A stretch of DNA of 64,000 nt from JACVRW01 sp963757815 (GCA_963757815.1 CAVWSN010000009.1:62001-126000); one strand, 5' to 3'; shown: positions 16,563 to 25,999, numbered from the stretch's first letter. The notes: generated by a model from the letters alone, not told the origin. Program-made: numbers and translations.

Positions 16563-17786
16563 ATGGAAGTTGAGATCGGACGCGGCAAGAAGGGTCGCCG
16601 CGCATATGGCTTCGATGACATCGCGATCGTGCCGAGTCGGCGCACGCGCGATCCGGACGACATCGACATCACCTGGACGCTGGGGCCGTATCGCTTCGAG
16701 CTGCCGCTGCTCGCCTCGGCCATGGACGGCGTGGTCTCCCCGGAGACGGCCGGCATCCTCGGCAAGCTGGGCGGGCTGGGCGTGCTCAACCTCGAGGGGA
16801 TCTGGACCCGCTACGACGATGCGGCCGGCGAGCTCGAGCGGATCGCGGAGCAGCCCAAGGAGGACGCCACCGCCGAGATGCAGCGCATCTACTCCGAGCC
16901 CGTCCGCGAGGAGCTGATCGCGCAGCGCATCAGGGAGATCAAGGACCAGGGCGTGGTGGCGGCGGCCTCGCTCACCCCCCAGCGCGTGCGTGACCACTAC
17001 GAAACCGCGCTCGAGGCGGGGCTCGACATCCTCGTCATCCAGGGCACCGTGATCTCGGCCGAGCACGTGTCGACGCGCTCGGAGCCCCTCAACCTGAAGG
17101 AGTTCATCCGTGAGGTGCCGGTGCCGGTGGCCGTCGGCGGCTGCGCGTCCTACGCGACCGGGCTGCACCTCATGCGCACCGGGGCAGTCGGCGTGCTGGT
17201 GGGCGTTGGCCCCGGCGCAGCGTGCACGACCCGGGGCGTCCTCGGGATCGGGGTCCCGCAGGCCACGGCCATCGCAGACGTCGCCGCCGCGCGCTCCCAG
17301 CACATGCTCGAGACGGGCGAGTACGTCAAGGTCATCGCCGACGGCGGCATGCGCAACGGCGGCGACGTCTCGAAGGCGTTCGCCTGCGGCGCGGACGCCG
17401 TGATGATCGGCTCGCCGCTCGCGCGCGCCTACGAGGCACCCGGGCGCGGCTACCACTGGGGCATGGCGACGTTCCATCCCACGCTGCCGCGCGGCGCGCG
17501 CGTCCAGACGGCGCAGAACGGCACGATCGAGCAGATCCTGCTCGGCCCGGCGCACGAGAACGACGGCACCTTCAACCTGATGGGCAGCCTGCGGACCTCG
17601 ATGGCCACCTGCGGCTACGAGGACATCCCGGCCTTCCACAAGGCCGAGGTGATGGTCGCGCCGGCATTGCAGTCCGAGGGCAAGCAGCTCCAGCGTGCCC
17701 AGGAGGTCGGAATGGGCGCCACCGCCGCGGCGGCCGCGCATCCGGAGTCGAACGGCATCCTCGCGGACCCGGCACTGGTCGAGTGA
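16563..17786 (+). CDS. guaB3: GuaB3-family IMP dehydrogenase-related protein
   Basis: Actinobacterial paralogue of IMP dehydrogenase without the CBS insert, 407 residues. It opens with GKKGRRAYGFDDIAIVPSRR, then PLLASAMDGVVSPETAGILG. The active-site loop with the catalytic cysteine is GVGPGAACTTRGVLGIG, followed by IADGGMRNGGDVSKAFACGADAVMIGSPLAR, given here only as the landmark region near residues 260-290. GuaB3 proteins have been linked to IMP or GMP interconversion, and activity varies between lineages. The GTGA overlap with guaA (17783-17786) strongly supports a role in guanine nucleotide synthesis. Confidence 0.88.
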   Translation: MEVEIGRGKKGRRAYGFDDIAIVPSRRTRDPDDIDITWTLGPYRFELPLLASAMDGVVSPETAGILGKLGGLGVLNLEGIWTRYDDAAGELERIAEQPKEDATAEMQRIYSEPVREELIAQRIREIKDQGVVAAASLTPQRVRDHYETALEAGLDILVIQGTVISAEHVSTRSEPLNLKEFIREVPVPVAVGGCASYATGLHLMRTGAVGVLVGVGPGAACTTRGVLGIGVPQATAIADVAAARSQHMLETGEYVKVIADGGMRNGGDVSKAFACGADAVMIGSPLARAYEAPGRGYHWGMATFHPTLPRGARVQTAQNGTIEQILLGPAHENDGTFNLMGSLRTSMATCGYEDIPAFHKAEVMVAPALQSEGKQLQRAQEVGMGATAAAAAHPESNGILADPALVE

Positions 17787-19373
17787 GCACCGAGGCGGTC
17801 ACCGCCCCCGCGGCCGCCACCACTCCCGGCGCTGCAACCGACGAAGTACTCGTCCTCGACTTCGGGGGCCAGTACTCGCAGCTGATCGCCCGCCGCGTCC
17901 GGGAGTGCGGGGTGTTCGCCGAGCTGCTCCCGCATCACGTCCCGATCGAGGAGGTCCGCGGACGGCGGCCGAAGGGGCTGATCCTCTCGGGCGGGCCGGC
18001 CTCGGTCTACGCGGACGGCGCGCCCAAAGCTGCGCCGCGAGCTGCTCGAGCTGGGGGTCCCCGTGCTCGGCATCTGCTACGGCATGCAGGCGATGGTGCT
18101 CGAGCTGGGCGGACGGGTCGAGGGCGCCGAGGTGGGGGAGTTCGGCCGTTCGCGGCTCACCGTGAGCGAGCCCGGCCGGCTCCTCGCCGGGACCCCCGGC
18201 GACCAGTCCTGCTGGATGAGCCACCGCGACACGGTCTTCGAGGCTCCGCCCGGCTTTGCGGGGCTGGCCGCCTCGACCGAGTCGCCGGTGGCGGCGATCG
18301 AGCACACCGAGCGCGGTCTCTACGGCATCCAGTTCCACCCGGAGGTCGTGCACACCCCCTACGGCACACAGATCCTCGAGACGTTCCTGCGCGACATCTG
18401 CGGCTGCGACATGGGGTGGACGGCCGAGTCCGTGATCGAGGAGCAGGTGGCCCGGATCCGCGAGCAGGTCGGCGACGGCAAGGTCATCTGCGGCCTCTCG
18501 GGGGGCGTCGACTCCTCGGTCGCGGCGCTGCTCACCTACAGGGCCGTCGGGGACCAGCTCACCTGCGTGTTCGTCGACCACGGCCTGATGCGCAAGAACG
18601 AGGGCAATCAGGTGGTGGCCGCCTTCCGCGACCACTTCAAGGTGCCGTTGATCGCGGTCGACGCCGAGGAGCGCTTCCTCTCCCGGCTGGCCGGGGTGAG
18701 CGAGCCCGAGCGCAAGCGCAAGATCATCGGCGAGGAGTTCATCCGGGTGTTCGAGGAGCAGGCGTCGAGGCTCGGCAGGCCTGAGTACCTCGTCCAGGGC
18801 ACGCTCTATTCGGACGTGATCGAGTCGGGCGGCGGCACCGGCGCCGCCACGATCAAGTCGCATCACAACGTCGGCGGCCTCCCGGAGGACCTCGAGTTCG
18901 AGCTGGTCGAGCCGCTGCGCATGCTCTTCAAGGACGAGGTGCGGAGGGTCGGCGCGGAGCTCGGACTGACCGACCGGCTCGTCTGGCGTCAGCCGTTCCC
19001 GGGTCCCGGCCTGGCGATTCGGGTCGTGAGCGGAGAGGTCACGAAGGAGCGCCTCGAGATCCTGCGCGACGCCGACGCGATCCTCCAGGACGAGATCCGC
19101 GAGGCCGGCCTATATCGCGAGCTGTGGCAGTCGTTCTGCGTGCTGCCGGCGGACCTGCGCAGCGTGGGGGTGCAGGGCGACGAGCGCACCTACGGCTACG
19201 TGGTCGTGATCAGGGCGGTGACCTCGGACGACGCGATGACGGCCGACTGGGCACGGCTGCCGTACGACCTGCTGGAGAGGGTTGCCTCGCGGATGATCAA
19301 CGAGATCGCGCAGGTCAACCGGGTGACGCTCGACATCACGTCGAAGCCGCCCGGCACGATCGAGTGGGAGTAG
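17783..19373 (+). CDS. guaA: GMP synthase, glutamine-hydrolysing (frameshifted)
   Basis: Converts XMP to GMP with glutamine and ATP. The N-terminal class I amidotransferase domain starts VLVLDFGGQYSQLIARRVRE, with the nucleophile cysteine in GICYGMQ and the His/Glu pair in GIQFHPEVVHTPYG. The ATP-pyrophosphatase domain has the PP-loop CGLSGGVDSSVAA, and the C-terminal dimerisation domain ends in LDITSKPPGTIEWE, the standard GuaA C-terminus. One extra A at 18026-18029 breaks the frame; removing it restores GAPKLRRELLELGVPVLG. As guaA is essential in most settings and otherwise perfect, a sequence error is the likely cause. It starts at GTG 17783, coupled to guaB3. Confidence 0.9.
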
Positions 19374-19433
19374 CCCGGCGGCGACTCGTCTGAGCCGTGA
19401 TCCATCCGGTCGCGGCGGGCGTAGATCCAGCTG

Positions 19434-20534
19434 ATGAGGCGTCTCGCAGGCCACCTTGGCGTGCTCGCACTCACGCTCGCGTGCCTGCCGGCGGCCGCGG
19501 CGGCGTCGTCCCAGCCGGGGCTCCAGAGGGTGCTCGACACGGCGCTCGACAGGCAACCGGTCAGCCCAGGCATTGTCGCGGCGGTCGACCGGCCTGGTCT
19601 GCGGTGGCGCGGCGCCGCCGGTGTGCTCGATCGCGCGAGCGGGTCACCGCTGCGCGCCTCCGACGGCTATCGCATCGCGTCGATCACGAAGACCTTCACG
19701 AGCGCCGCAATCCTGCGCCTCGCCGAGCGCGGCAGGCTGACGCTCGGGGCGCCGGTGACGAGCTACCTGCCGGTCGCCTACCGACGGGCGCTGCGCGCCG
19801 ACGGCTACGACCCGGGACGTATCACGGTGCGGATGCTGCTCCAGCACACCGCCGGGCTGTTCGACTACGCCGCGGCGGACACGTACCTTCAGGCGCTCCT
19901 GGCCGACCCCGGTCATCGCTGGTCGCGTATCGAGCAGCTGCGCTTCGCGATGGCGAACGGCGAGCCGCTCGCGCCGCCCGGGCGGAGCTACTCGTATTCC
20001 GACACGGGCTACATCCTGCTCGGGCAGATCGTCGAGTCGGTATCCGGCCGGCCCCAGGCCGCGGCGTACCGGCAGTTGCTGCGCTTCGGTCGCCTCGGTG
20101 TCGGCGCGACGTACTTCGAGACGCTCGAGCCCAAGCCGCGAACCGCCGGCCGCCAGGCCCATCAGTACTTCGGCGACCTCGACACGATCGCGGTGCTGGA
20201 CCCTTCGCACGACCTCTATGGCGGCGGCGGATTGGTGAGCACTGCGGCGGACCTGAACCGCTTCCACCGCGCCCTGTTCGAGGGACGCGTGATCAGCCGC
20301 CGCAACCTCAGGGTAATGACGAGCCCTTCGCGCCAAAGCGGCCGCGATCGCTACGGGATGGGGATCCGGCGCGTCTCGACGGCGGCGGGCACCTGTTACG
20401 GCCATGGCGGCTTCTGGGGCTCGCTGACCGTCTACTGCCCGCGCCGGAAACTCGCGATCTCGGTGAGCGTCAACGCCGCCTCGCCGGGCGATCCCGAGGC
20501 CGTGGTGCAGCGTCTCGCGAAGATCGCCGGCTAG
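19434..20534 (+). CDS. Secreted serine hydrolase (class C beta-lactamase fold)
   Basis: A 366-residue protein with a signal peptide (MRRLAGHLGVLALTLACLPA, cleavage near AAAASS). The beta-lactamase/transpeptidase-like core has SxxK in RIASITKTFTSAAIL, the Tyr motif in SYSYSDTGYILLGQIVE and the third motif HGG in CYGHGGFWGS. Members include D-aminopeptidases, esterases and PBP4*-type proteins, most of which are not true beta-lactamases. Its placement after guaA is probably incidental, since 60 bases separate them. It is followed by nearly 600 bases with no intact gene. Substrate unknown; action is outside the membrane. Confidence 0.87.
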   Translation: MRRLAGHLGVLALTLACLPAAAAASSQPGLQRVLDTALDRQPVSPGIVAAVDRPGLRWRGAAGVLDRASGSPLRASDGYRIASITKTFTSAAILRLAERGRLTLGAPVTSYLPVAYRRALRADGYDPGRITVRMLLQHTAGLFDYAAADTYLQALLADPGHRWSRIEQLRFAMANGEPLAPPGRSYSYSDTGYILLGQIVESVSGRPQAAAYRQLLRFGRLGVGATYFETLEPKPRTAGRQAHQYFGDLDTIAVLDPSHDLYGGGGLVSTAADLNRFHRALFEGRVISRRNLRVMTSPSRQSGRDRYGMGIRRVSTAAGTCYGHGGFWGSLTVYCPRRKLAISVSVNAASPGDPEAVVQRLAKIAG

Positions 20535-20911
20535 GACGGGCCCCCCTCTCGCTTCCCGTTGGCTCTGGCACGGGGTTGGTCTCCGCCTGCCGGGTCAGGG
20601 CTGGGCAAGGGGGTCTGGAACATCGGCCGCTGCGGGTCGGCAAACAATCTTCGGCAGATCCAGTGAGTTCCCGAATCTGTATCGGCACCGGGTCAGCCCC
20701 AACGCTGAACCCTGCGCCACGATGCTGACTTTGCCCGCTCCTGGCGGTCAAAGTCAGGAAAGCTCGCGCCTTCCCGAGCGCCGCGGCCGAACGATCTTCG
20801 GTAAGTGGCGGGTCCGCCCGCGGCCGAGGAGCGCCACCCCCTTCCCCAGCCCATACGCGAGGCCGACCCCGGCGCCACGACCCAACGGAAGCGAGAGGGG
20901 GGACGAGCTAG
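20535..20911. other. Gene-poor stretch before a degenerate NTF2-like fragment
   Basis: About 380 bases, somewhat less regular in codon-position GC than the flanks, with no reading frame that looks like protein in any of six frames. It contains the long hairpin at 20725-20757 and a smaller GCGGG/CCCGC stem near 20807-20820. I see no tRNA or IS end. With the fragment that follows it reads as decayed sequence. Confidence 0.5.
20725..20757. repeat. Long inverted repeat (9-bp plus 4-bp stem)
   Basis: CTGACTTTG and CAAAGTCAG are perfect complements. Inside them, after one mismatch, CCGC and GCGG pair around a TCCTG loop. The stem is AT-richer than its surroundings, which makes it stand out. It may be a terminator for the serine hydrolase, a protein-binding palindrome or the end of a lost element; the sequence does not decide. 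Confidence 0.45.
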
Positions 20912-21094
20912 GACGACGTTGTCGTCCGTGTGCACCAGTGGAGCCAAGGGGCCGGCAGCGGCGCCGTGGTCGAGGGGGCCTTCTGGTTGGTTTTGGCTTT
21001 GGTTTTCGGCATGGCCGAGGGCAGGGTGGCGCGGCTCGACATCTACAACGATGAGGCCGAGGCGCTCAGAACGGCCGGGCGGCCGCAGCGCTAG
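20912..21094 (+). pseudogene. C-terminal remnant of an NTF2/SnoaL-like protein
   Basis: One frame from 20912 to the TAG at 21094 reads DDVVVRVHQW, QGAGSGAVVEGAFWLVL, then GRVARLDIYNDEAEALRTAG. This is the typical end of SnoaL/NTF2-like proteins (the strand after a GRGSG-V turn, a GRVVR strand and a final helix D-x-AEAL-AAG). A stop precedes it at 20909-20911, and adding one base there would join it to an upstream GDEL, so a frameshift is possible. No recognisable N-terminal half of about 80 residues is found upstream. I call it a truncated pseudogene. Confidence 0.5.
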
Positions 21095-21132
21095 GCCACG
21101 CACGCGCCGCCATCTCGATACCTTGCAGCCCG

Positions 21133-23301
21133 GTGTCCGCCCTTGCCTCATTCGTCACCGGCCGCCGCACCAAATGGGTGGTCATCGCCCTCTGGATCGT
21201 CGCCGTATTTGCGCTCTCGCCGCTGGGCGGGAAGCTTGCTGACGCCACCCGCGACGAGACGGCGAGCTTCCTACCCTCCGGGGCAGAGTCCACCAGGGTC
21301 CAGGAGCTTCTGAAGGACCGCTTCCCAGGTGGCGAGACGACCATCGGTCTGATCGTCTACAAACGCGAAGGCGGACTGACCCAGGCGGACAGGGCGAAGA
21401 TCGCGCGCGACGCCCAGCGGGTCGACGACGCGATCCCCGTCACCCAGCCGGCGCAGGTGCCTTTCAGCTCGGACGCGCCGCCGGGTCTCGTGTCGCAGAA
21501 CGGGGACGCCGCCTACACCGTCGTCACCGTGCCGCTCAACTTCGACCGGGTGGCAGATTGGGGCAAGGAGACCCGCGATCTGGTCGGCGACGGCGGCGGC
21601 GGGCTCGAGGTATACGTCACCGGCGACCTCGGGCTGTGGGCGGACTTCGAGGAGGTCTTCGGCGAGGTCGATACGAGGCTGCTGCTCGCCACGGTCGTGC
21701 TCGTGCTGGTGCTGCTGGGCGCGATCTACCGGGCGCCGCTGATCGCGATCATCCCGATCGTCGTCGTGGGGCTGGCCTACCAGGTCGCCACCGCATTCAT
21801 CTACCTGTACGCCGACGCGGGCAACACGGTCAACTCGAACTCCACGGGCATCCTCGTGGTGTTGATGTTCGGCGTGGGCACCGACTACTGCCTGCTGCTC
21901 GTGAGCCGCTATCGGGAGGAGCTCCACCGCGTCGAGGACAAGCACGCCGCGATGGCGCGCGCAATGCGCCGCGCCGGGCCCGCGCTCCTCGCGAGCGGCT
22001 GCACCGTGATCGCCGCGATGCTCGTGTTGCTGCTGGCGGACACCGGGTCAACCAAGTCGCTCGGGCCCGTGTCGGCCATCGGTGTGGCGTCTGTGCTGCT
22101 CGCCGGGCTGACGCTGCTGCCGGCCCTGCTGACCGCGGTCGGCCGCAAGGGCTTCTGGCCGCGCAGCTCGGCCGTCGCCTACCAGCCGGACGTCGACCTC
22201 GCGCAGCGGCCGGGGCTCTGGCGCCGCTTCGGCGATCGAGTGCTGCAGCGCCCGGGACTCGCGCTCGCAGCGACGACGGCGCTGTTCGCGGTGTTCACGC
22301 TCGGCCTGTTCGCCTACAAGGAGGACTACTCGATCGGCGGGTTCTTCAAGAAGGATGTCGAGAGCGTCGACGGCTTCGACGTGCTCGCCGAGTCGTTCCC
22401 GCAGGGCGCGCTCGCGCCAACGTCGATCCTGGTGCTGCGCGACGACGGCGGGGCCGCGGCCACCGACGCCGATCTCGCCGCGGTGCGCCGGCGTTTGGAG
22501 GGCATCGACGGCGTCGCGTCGGTCAGTGCGCCGCAACGCTCCGAGGACGGGGATATAGGGAGGGTCGAGGTCACCTTCAACGACGATCCCTATTCGGAGG
22601 CGGCGCTCGCGCGCGTGGACACGCTGCGCGACCGATTGCGCGACCTCCCGGGCGGAGCCACGGCACTGGTCGGCGCGGGCAGCGCCGTGCAGCAGGACTT
22701 CAACGACGCCGCCGCACGCGACCTCCGTGTGATCGTGCCGGTCGCGCTGCTGGTCATCACGATCATCCTGGGGATCCTGCTGCAGGCAATCGTCGCCCCG
22801 CTGGTGCTCATCGCGACGGTGATGGCGTCGTTCTTCGGCACGCTCGGACTGTCGATCTTCTTCTTCATCGAGGTGCAGGGCAGCGCAGGCGTCGACGCGT
22901 CGCTGCCGACGTTCGCGTTCATCTTCCTCGTGGCGCTCGGAGTCGACTACACGATCTTCCTGATGAGCCGCGTGCGCGAGGAGGCGCGGACACACGGAAC
23001 GCGCGAGGGCGTGCTGCGGGCGCTTGCGGCCACGGGACCGGTGATCACGAGCGCGGGCGTGATCCTCGCGGGCACGTTCGCCGTGCTGATGACGCTGCCG
23101 GTCACGTTCGCCTTCAACATCGGGTTCATGGTCGCGGTCGGGATCCTGCTCGACACCTTCATCGTGCGAACGATCATGGTGCCCGCCGCGGTCGAGCTGC
23201 TCGGCGACCGCGTCTGGTGGCCGTCGACCGCACGCGGTGGCGGCCACGCGCTGCGCGAGCACGCCGAACCCGAGCCTGGAGCGGTGACCGAGCCAGCTTG
23301 A
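21133..23301 (+). CDS. MMPL/RND-family transporter
   Basis: A 722-residue membrane protein of the MMPL branch of the RND superfamily. TM1 is at residues 10-30 (WVVIALWIVAVFALSPLGG), followed by an extracytoplasmic loop of about 150 residues (ETASFLPSGAESTRVQELL) and TM2-6, with GIFG-type segments such as LVVLMFGVGTDYCLLLVSRYREEL. A second TM/loop/TM half repeats this layout, with FAFIFLVALGVDYTIFLMSRVREE. The two G-x-D-Y motifs in the fourth helix of each half are the proton-relay signature. Likely cargo is lipid or a small hydrophobic compound. A GTG start at 21133 gives VSALASFVTGRRTKW. Confidence 0.9.
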   Translation: MSALASFVTGRRTKWVVIALWIVAVFALSPLGGKLADATRDETASFLPSGAESTRVQELLKDRFPGGETTIGLIVYKREGGLTQADRAKIARDAQRVDDAIPVTQPAQVPFSSDAPPGLVSQNGDAAYTVVTVPLNFDRVADWGKETRDLVGDGGGGLEVYVTGDLGLWADFEEVFGEVDTRLLLATVVLVLVLLGAIYRAPLIAIIPIVVVGLAYQVATAFIYLYADAGNTVNSNSTGILVVLMFGVGTDYCLLLVSRYREELHRVEDKHAAMARAMRRAGPALLASGCTVIAAMLVLLLADTGSTKSLGPVSAIGVASVLLAGLTLLPALLTAVGRKGFWPRSSAVAYQPDVDLAQRPGLWRRFGDRVLQRPGLALAATTALFAVFTLGLFAYKEDYSIGGFFKKDVESVDGFDVLAESFPQGALAPTSILVLRDDGGAAATDADLAAVRRRLEGIDGVASVSAPQRSEDGDIGRVEVTFNDDPYSEAALARVDTLRDRLRDLPGGATALVGAGSAVQQDFNDAAARDLRVIVPVALLVITIILGILLQAIVAPLVLIATVMASFFGTLGLSIFFFIEVQGSAGVDASLPTFAFIFLVALGVDYTIFLMSRVREEARTHGTREGVLRALAATGPVITSAGVILAGTFAVLMTLPVTFAFNIGFMVAVGILLDTFIVRTIMVPAAVELLGDRVWWPSTARGGGHALREHAEPEPGAVTEPA

Positions 23302-23302
23302 C

Positions 23303-23317
23303 GGCGGCTCAGCCGCC
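23303..23317. terminator. GGCGGC/GCCGCC hairpin between convergent genes
   Basis: A perfect 6-bp GC stem with a TCA loop begins two bases after the MMPL stop and lies 19 bases from the end of the leftward channel-like gene. It could end both transcripts. Confidence 0.5.
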
Positions 23318-23335
23318 CTGCCCTACCCCCGCAGG

Positions 23336-23992
23336 TCACGTGCTGCGGCTTCGCAGCACCGTCAGGCCGACGAGCCGCGACACCACCATGGCGATGTACC
23401 CGACGCCCGCGACCTGCTCGAGCATCACGACACCGCGCGCAAAGGGCTTGATCGGCACGACGTCACTCAGCCCGGTGCTCGAGAGCGTGGTGAAGCTAAG
23501 GAACAGCAGCTCCATCCAGCTGCGATCTGCGGCCGGATCGACCGCGGCCGTGAAGCTTCCCGGCTCGACCGCCTGCAGGACCGTGTACGAGTATGCGAAC
23601 GCCCAGGCCACGAGCGTGAAGGTGGCGCCGACGGCGAAGAGCTCGTCCCGGGTGATCTCGTGGTCGGCGAGCATGTACGCGATCAGGGCACCCGCCGCAT
23701 AGAAGTAGATCACCGCCTCCAAGGCCGAGGAGTAGGGAAGCAGCGTGTCGCTGCCGGTGATCGCCTGGATCATCAGCAGGACGGTCGCCGGGATCGCGAG
23801 CAGGCCGACGACCCAGCTCAGGCCCGGCGTGCTTCGAACCGCGAGGAGCACGAGCCCGAGAATCGCGATGCCGAAGACGCTGAGGAGGGCACGGCCGGCG
23901 GAGCCGCCCTCGAAAAGCGGGTACAGCAGCACGGCGGCAAGCTGAGCGGCGAGCAGGGTGGCGGACGGCTCGCGCCGGGCGAACGAAACCAC
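23336..23992 (-). CDS. Ion-channel-like membrane protein (two-TM pore domain)
   Basis: A 218-residue protein with about six hydrophobic segments. The last third has the pore-helix layout of the Ion_trans_2 family (ELLFLSFTTLSSTGLSDVVP, then a final helix ARGVVMLEQVAGVGYIAMVVS). In potassium channels the filter reads T-x-G-Y/F-G-D. Here the corresponding stretch is TLSSTGLSDVVP, keeping the Thr, one Gly and the Asp but not the signature GYG, so selectivity is uncertain. The N-terminal four helices resemble a reduced sensor bundle without the Arg pattern of voltage sensors. It starts at ATG 23992, just beyond the histidine-kinase relic. Confidence 0.72.
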   Translation of the reverse strand: MVSFARREPSATLLAAQLAAVLLYPLFEGGSAGRALLSVFGIAILGLVLLAVRSTPGLSWVVGLLAIPATVLLMIQAITGSDTLLPYSSALEAVIYFYAAGALIAYMLADHEITRDELFAVGATFTLVAWAFAYSYTVLQAVEPGSFTAAVDPAADRSWMELLFLSFTTLSSTGLSDVVPIKPFARGVVMLEQVAGVGYIAMVVSRLVGLTVLRSRST

Positions 23993-24045
23993 GGCACGAA
24001 CCTAACTGCCACACCGGTCGCCACCGGGGGCGCCGGCCGCTGCGA

Positions 24046-24634
24046 TCAGTCCGTCCGAGCGCCGTTCCGGGCGGGTCCGAGCGGAAACTCGGCCCGAAGC
24101 CGCGTGCCGCTCCCAGGCGGGCTGTGCAGCTTGAGGCGGCCGTCGAGCGCGGCCACGCGGTCCACGAGCCCGCGCAGGCCTGTTCCCCGCGCGAGCTCCG
24201 GCCCCGCCCACGCCGTCGTCGGCGACCTCGGCCACGACCCGGTTGTGGTCCCGGCTCACGGTCACGGTCGCGTGGCGGGCGCGTGCGTACTTGGCGACGT
24301 TCGTCAGCCCTTCGGACACGACGAAGTAGACCGCGGTCGCGACCGCAGGCGGGAGGTCGTCGACGTCACCGGCTACATCGACCGGGACGGGCGCTCGGCT
24401 GGCCAGCATCTCGAGCCCGGGGCCGAGGCCGCGGTCGGTCAGCACAGGTAGATCCCGGCGACGAGGAGCCGCCCAGCCCACGAGCAGCGTGAGGGCCGCC
24501 TCGAAGCCGCGGTCCTCCACATGGTCGCTCCCGAGCGTGAGCCATGCGACCACCAGCCGGAAGGCGAGCCCCGCGCCGGCCACCGCGAGGATGACGCGCT
24601 GTGACGCGCGCGGGCTGCTTGGCATGGCCATCAT
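24046..24634 (-). pseudogene. Sensor histidine kinase relic (internal deletion plus frameshift)
   Basis: The N-terminal part has two membrane helices (ILAVAGAGLAFRLVVAWLTLG and FEAALTLLVGWA, in pieces). The sequence then jumps within a few residues to the region after the dimerisation domain (LTDRGLGPGLEMLASRAPVP). The HisKA_3 helix with the phosphorylated His and the rest of the sensor are missing. The ATPase domain follows, with N-box VVSEGLTNVAKYARA and G1 box EVADDGVGG. A one-base shift at about 24200 then puts the G2 box (ELARGTGLRGLVDRVAALDG) and C-terminus into another frame ending at 24046. No response regulator lies beside it. The deletion, unlike the shift, is hard to explain as sequencing error. 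Confidence 0.7.
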
Positions 24635-24678
24635 TCTGGCCGCCGGGCGGCCTCACAACCTGGCAAGCTGTCGGGCTC

Positions 24679-25290
24679 ATGGCCGACTTCATCTCGCGAG
24701 GCTTCAAGCGCCGGCGGCGGACGCCGGACGAGTTCGCGGAGCGCTTGCCCCCGGGCCAGTACTACGAGCCCGGCTTTCCGGTGCTCACGGCCGGCCCGAC
24801 GCCGATGATCGCCCCGGAGGACTGGAGCCTGCGGATCGACGGCATGGTGGCCGGCGAGCGCACATGGTCGTGGGACGAGTTCCACGAGCTGCCGTTCGAG
24901 AACGTCCCCTGTGACATCCACTGCGTGACGAAGTGGTCGAAGCTCGGCACGAGCTTCAACGGCGTGTCGGTTGACACGCTGCTGGCGGAGGTCGAGCCGC
25001 AGGGCGCCTATTCGATGGCGTTCTCGTACGGCGGCTACACGACCAACGTCCCGCTCGCGGACCTCACCGGGGGAAAGGCCTGGGTCGTGACCGAGCACGA
25101 GGGCGAGCCGCTTCCGCGCGAGCACGGCGGCCCGGCCCGCCTGCTCGTGCCGCATCTCTACTTCTGGAAGAGCGCCAAGTGGATCGCCGGGCTGCGAGTG
25201 ATGGACCACGACGAGCCCGGCTTCTGGGAGGAGAACGGCTACCACATCCGCGGCGACCCCTGGAAGGAGGAGCGCTATTGGACCGACTGA
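24679..25290 (+). CDS. Sulfite-oxidase-like molybdopterin oxidoreductase
   Basis: A 203-residue soluble protein of the oxidoreductase molybdopterin-binding domain family (MsrP/sulfite oxidase fold), lacking a Tat signal and so probably cytoplasmic. The molybdenum-ligand cysteine is in CDIHCVTKWSKLGTSFNGV. Supporting motifs are GMVAGERTWSWDEFHELP, AFSYGGYTTNVPLADL, REHGGPARLLVPHLYFWKSAKWI and the C-terminal GFWEENGYHIRGDPW. It overlaps the following flavin reductase gene by 13 bases, and the two are found together in many bacteria as an oxidoreductase with its electron-transfer partner. Physiological substrate unknown. Confidence 0.87.
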   Translation: MADFISRGFKRRRRTPDEFAERLPPGQYYEPGFPVLTAGPTPMIAPEDWSLRIDGMVAGERTWSWDEFHELPFENVPCDIHCVTKWSKLGTSFNGVSVDTLLAEVEPQGAYSMAFSYGGYTTNVPLADLTGGKAWVVTEHEGEPLPREHGGPARLLVPHLYFWKSAKWIAGLRVMDHDEPGFWEENGYHIRGDPWKEERYWTD

Positions 25291-25999
25291 CGCCGGTCAC
25301 CCAACGGGCTCCGGGCAAGTGGCAGATCGGCACGGTCACCGAGGTCAGGCAGGAGACGCCGCGCGTCAAGTCGTTCCGGATCGAGCTGCCGATGTGGATG
25401 CCGCACCTCCCGGGCCAGCACTACGACGTGCGGCTGACGGCTCCCGACGGCTACCGCGCCCAGCGCTCGTACTCGATCGCCTCGTCGCCGCTCGACGCGG
25501 GGGGGATCGAGCTGACGATCGACCGGCTCGATGACGGCGAGGTCTCTCCGTACTTCCACGACGTCGTCGTCGAGGGCGACCGCGTGGAGGTCCGGGGGCC
25601 GTTCACGTCCTACTTTGTGTGGCGCGGAGAATCCCCCGTGCTGCTGGTCGGGGGCGGGTCGGGAGTCGTCCCGCTGATGGCGATGCTGCGCCACCGCCGC
25701 CGCACCATGCCCGAGCTGCCGATGTCGCTCGTCTACTCGGTCCGGTCCGCCGAGGACGTCATCTACGCCGAGGAGCTCGGCGACGAGGCGCTGCTCACTT
25801 TCACGCGCGAGCCGCCCTCCGGCTGGGACGGTCACACCGGCCGCATCGACGCCTCGCTGATCTCCGCGGCGGGCGTTCACGACGGCTCGCGTTCGTCTGC
25901 GGCACGAACGGATTCGTCGAGTCGGCGGTCGAGCTGGTGCTCGAAGCCGGCTTCGATCCGGCCCAGGTCCGGACAGAACGCTTCGGCCCCACGGGCTGA
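25278..25999 (+). CDS. FAD/NAD(P)-binding reductase of the ferredoxin reductase type (frameshifted)
   Basis: The TTG start at 25278 follows AAGGAGGA by six bases. The FAD domain carries RAQRSYSIASSPLD (the RxYS motif), and the NAD domain begins with LLVGGGSGVVPLMAMLR and continues with LVYSVRSAEDVIY. At about 25882 one base appears to be missing. The frame then resumes as RLAFVCGTNGFVESAVELVL and ends RTERFGPTG at 25999, the usual C-terminus (CGxxGFV). About 240 residues. It probably passes electrons from NAD(P)H to the upstream molybdopterin protein. If the shift is real the enzyme loses its C-terminal NAD-binding edge. Confidence 0.85.

Noticed and set aside
17783..19373. Programmed frameshifting in guaA, asnB or ctaE
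   Set aside because: No slippery heptamer with a downstream stem is seen at the shift points, shifts occur in both directions, and these families are not known to use recoding.
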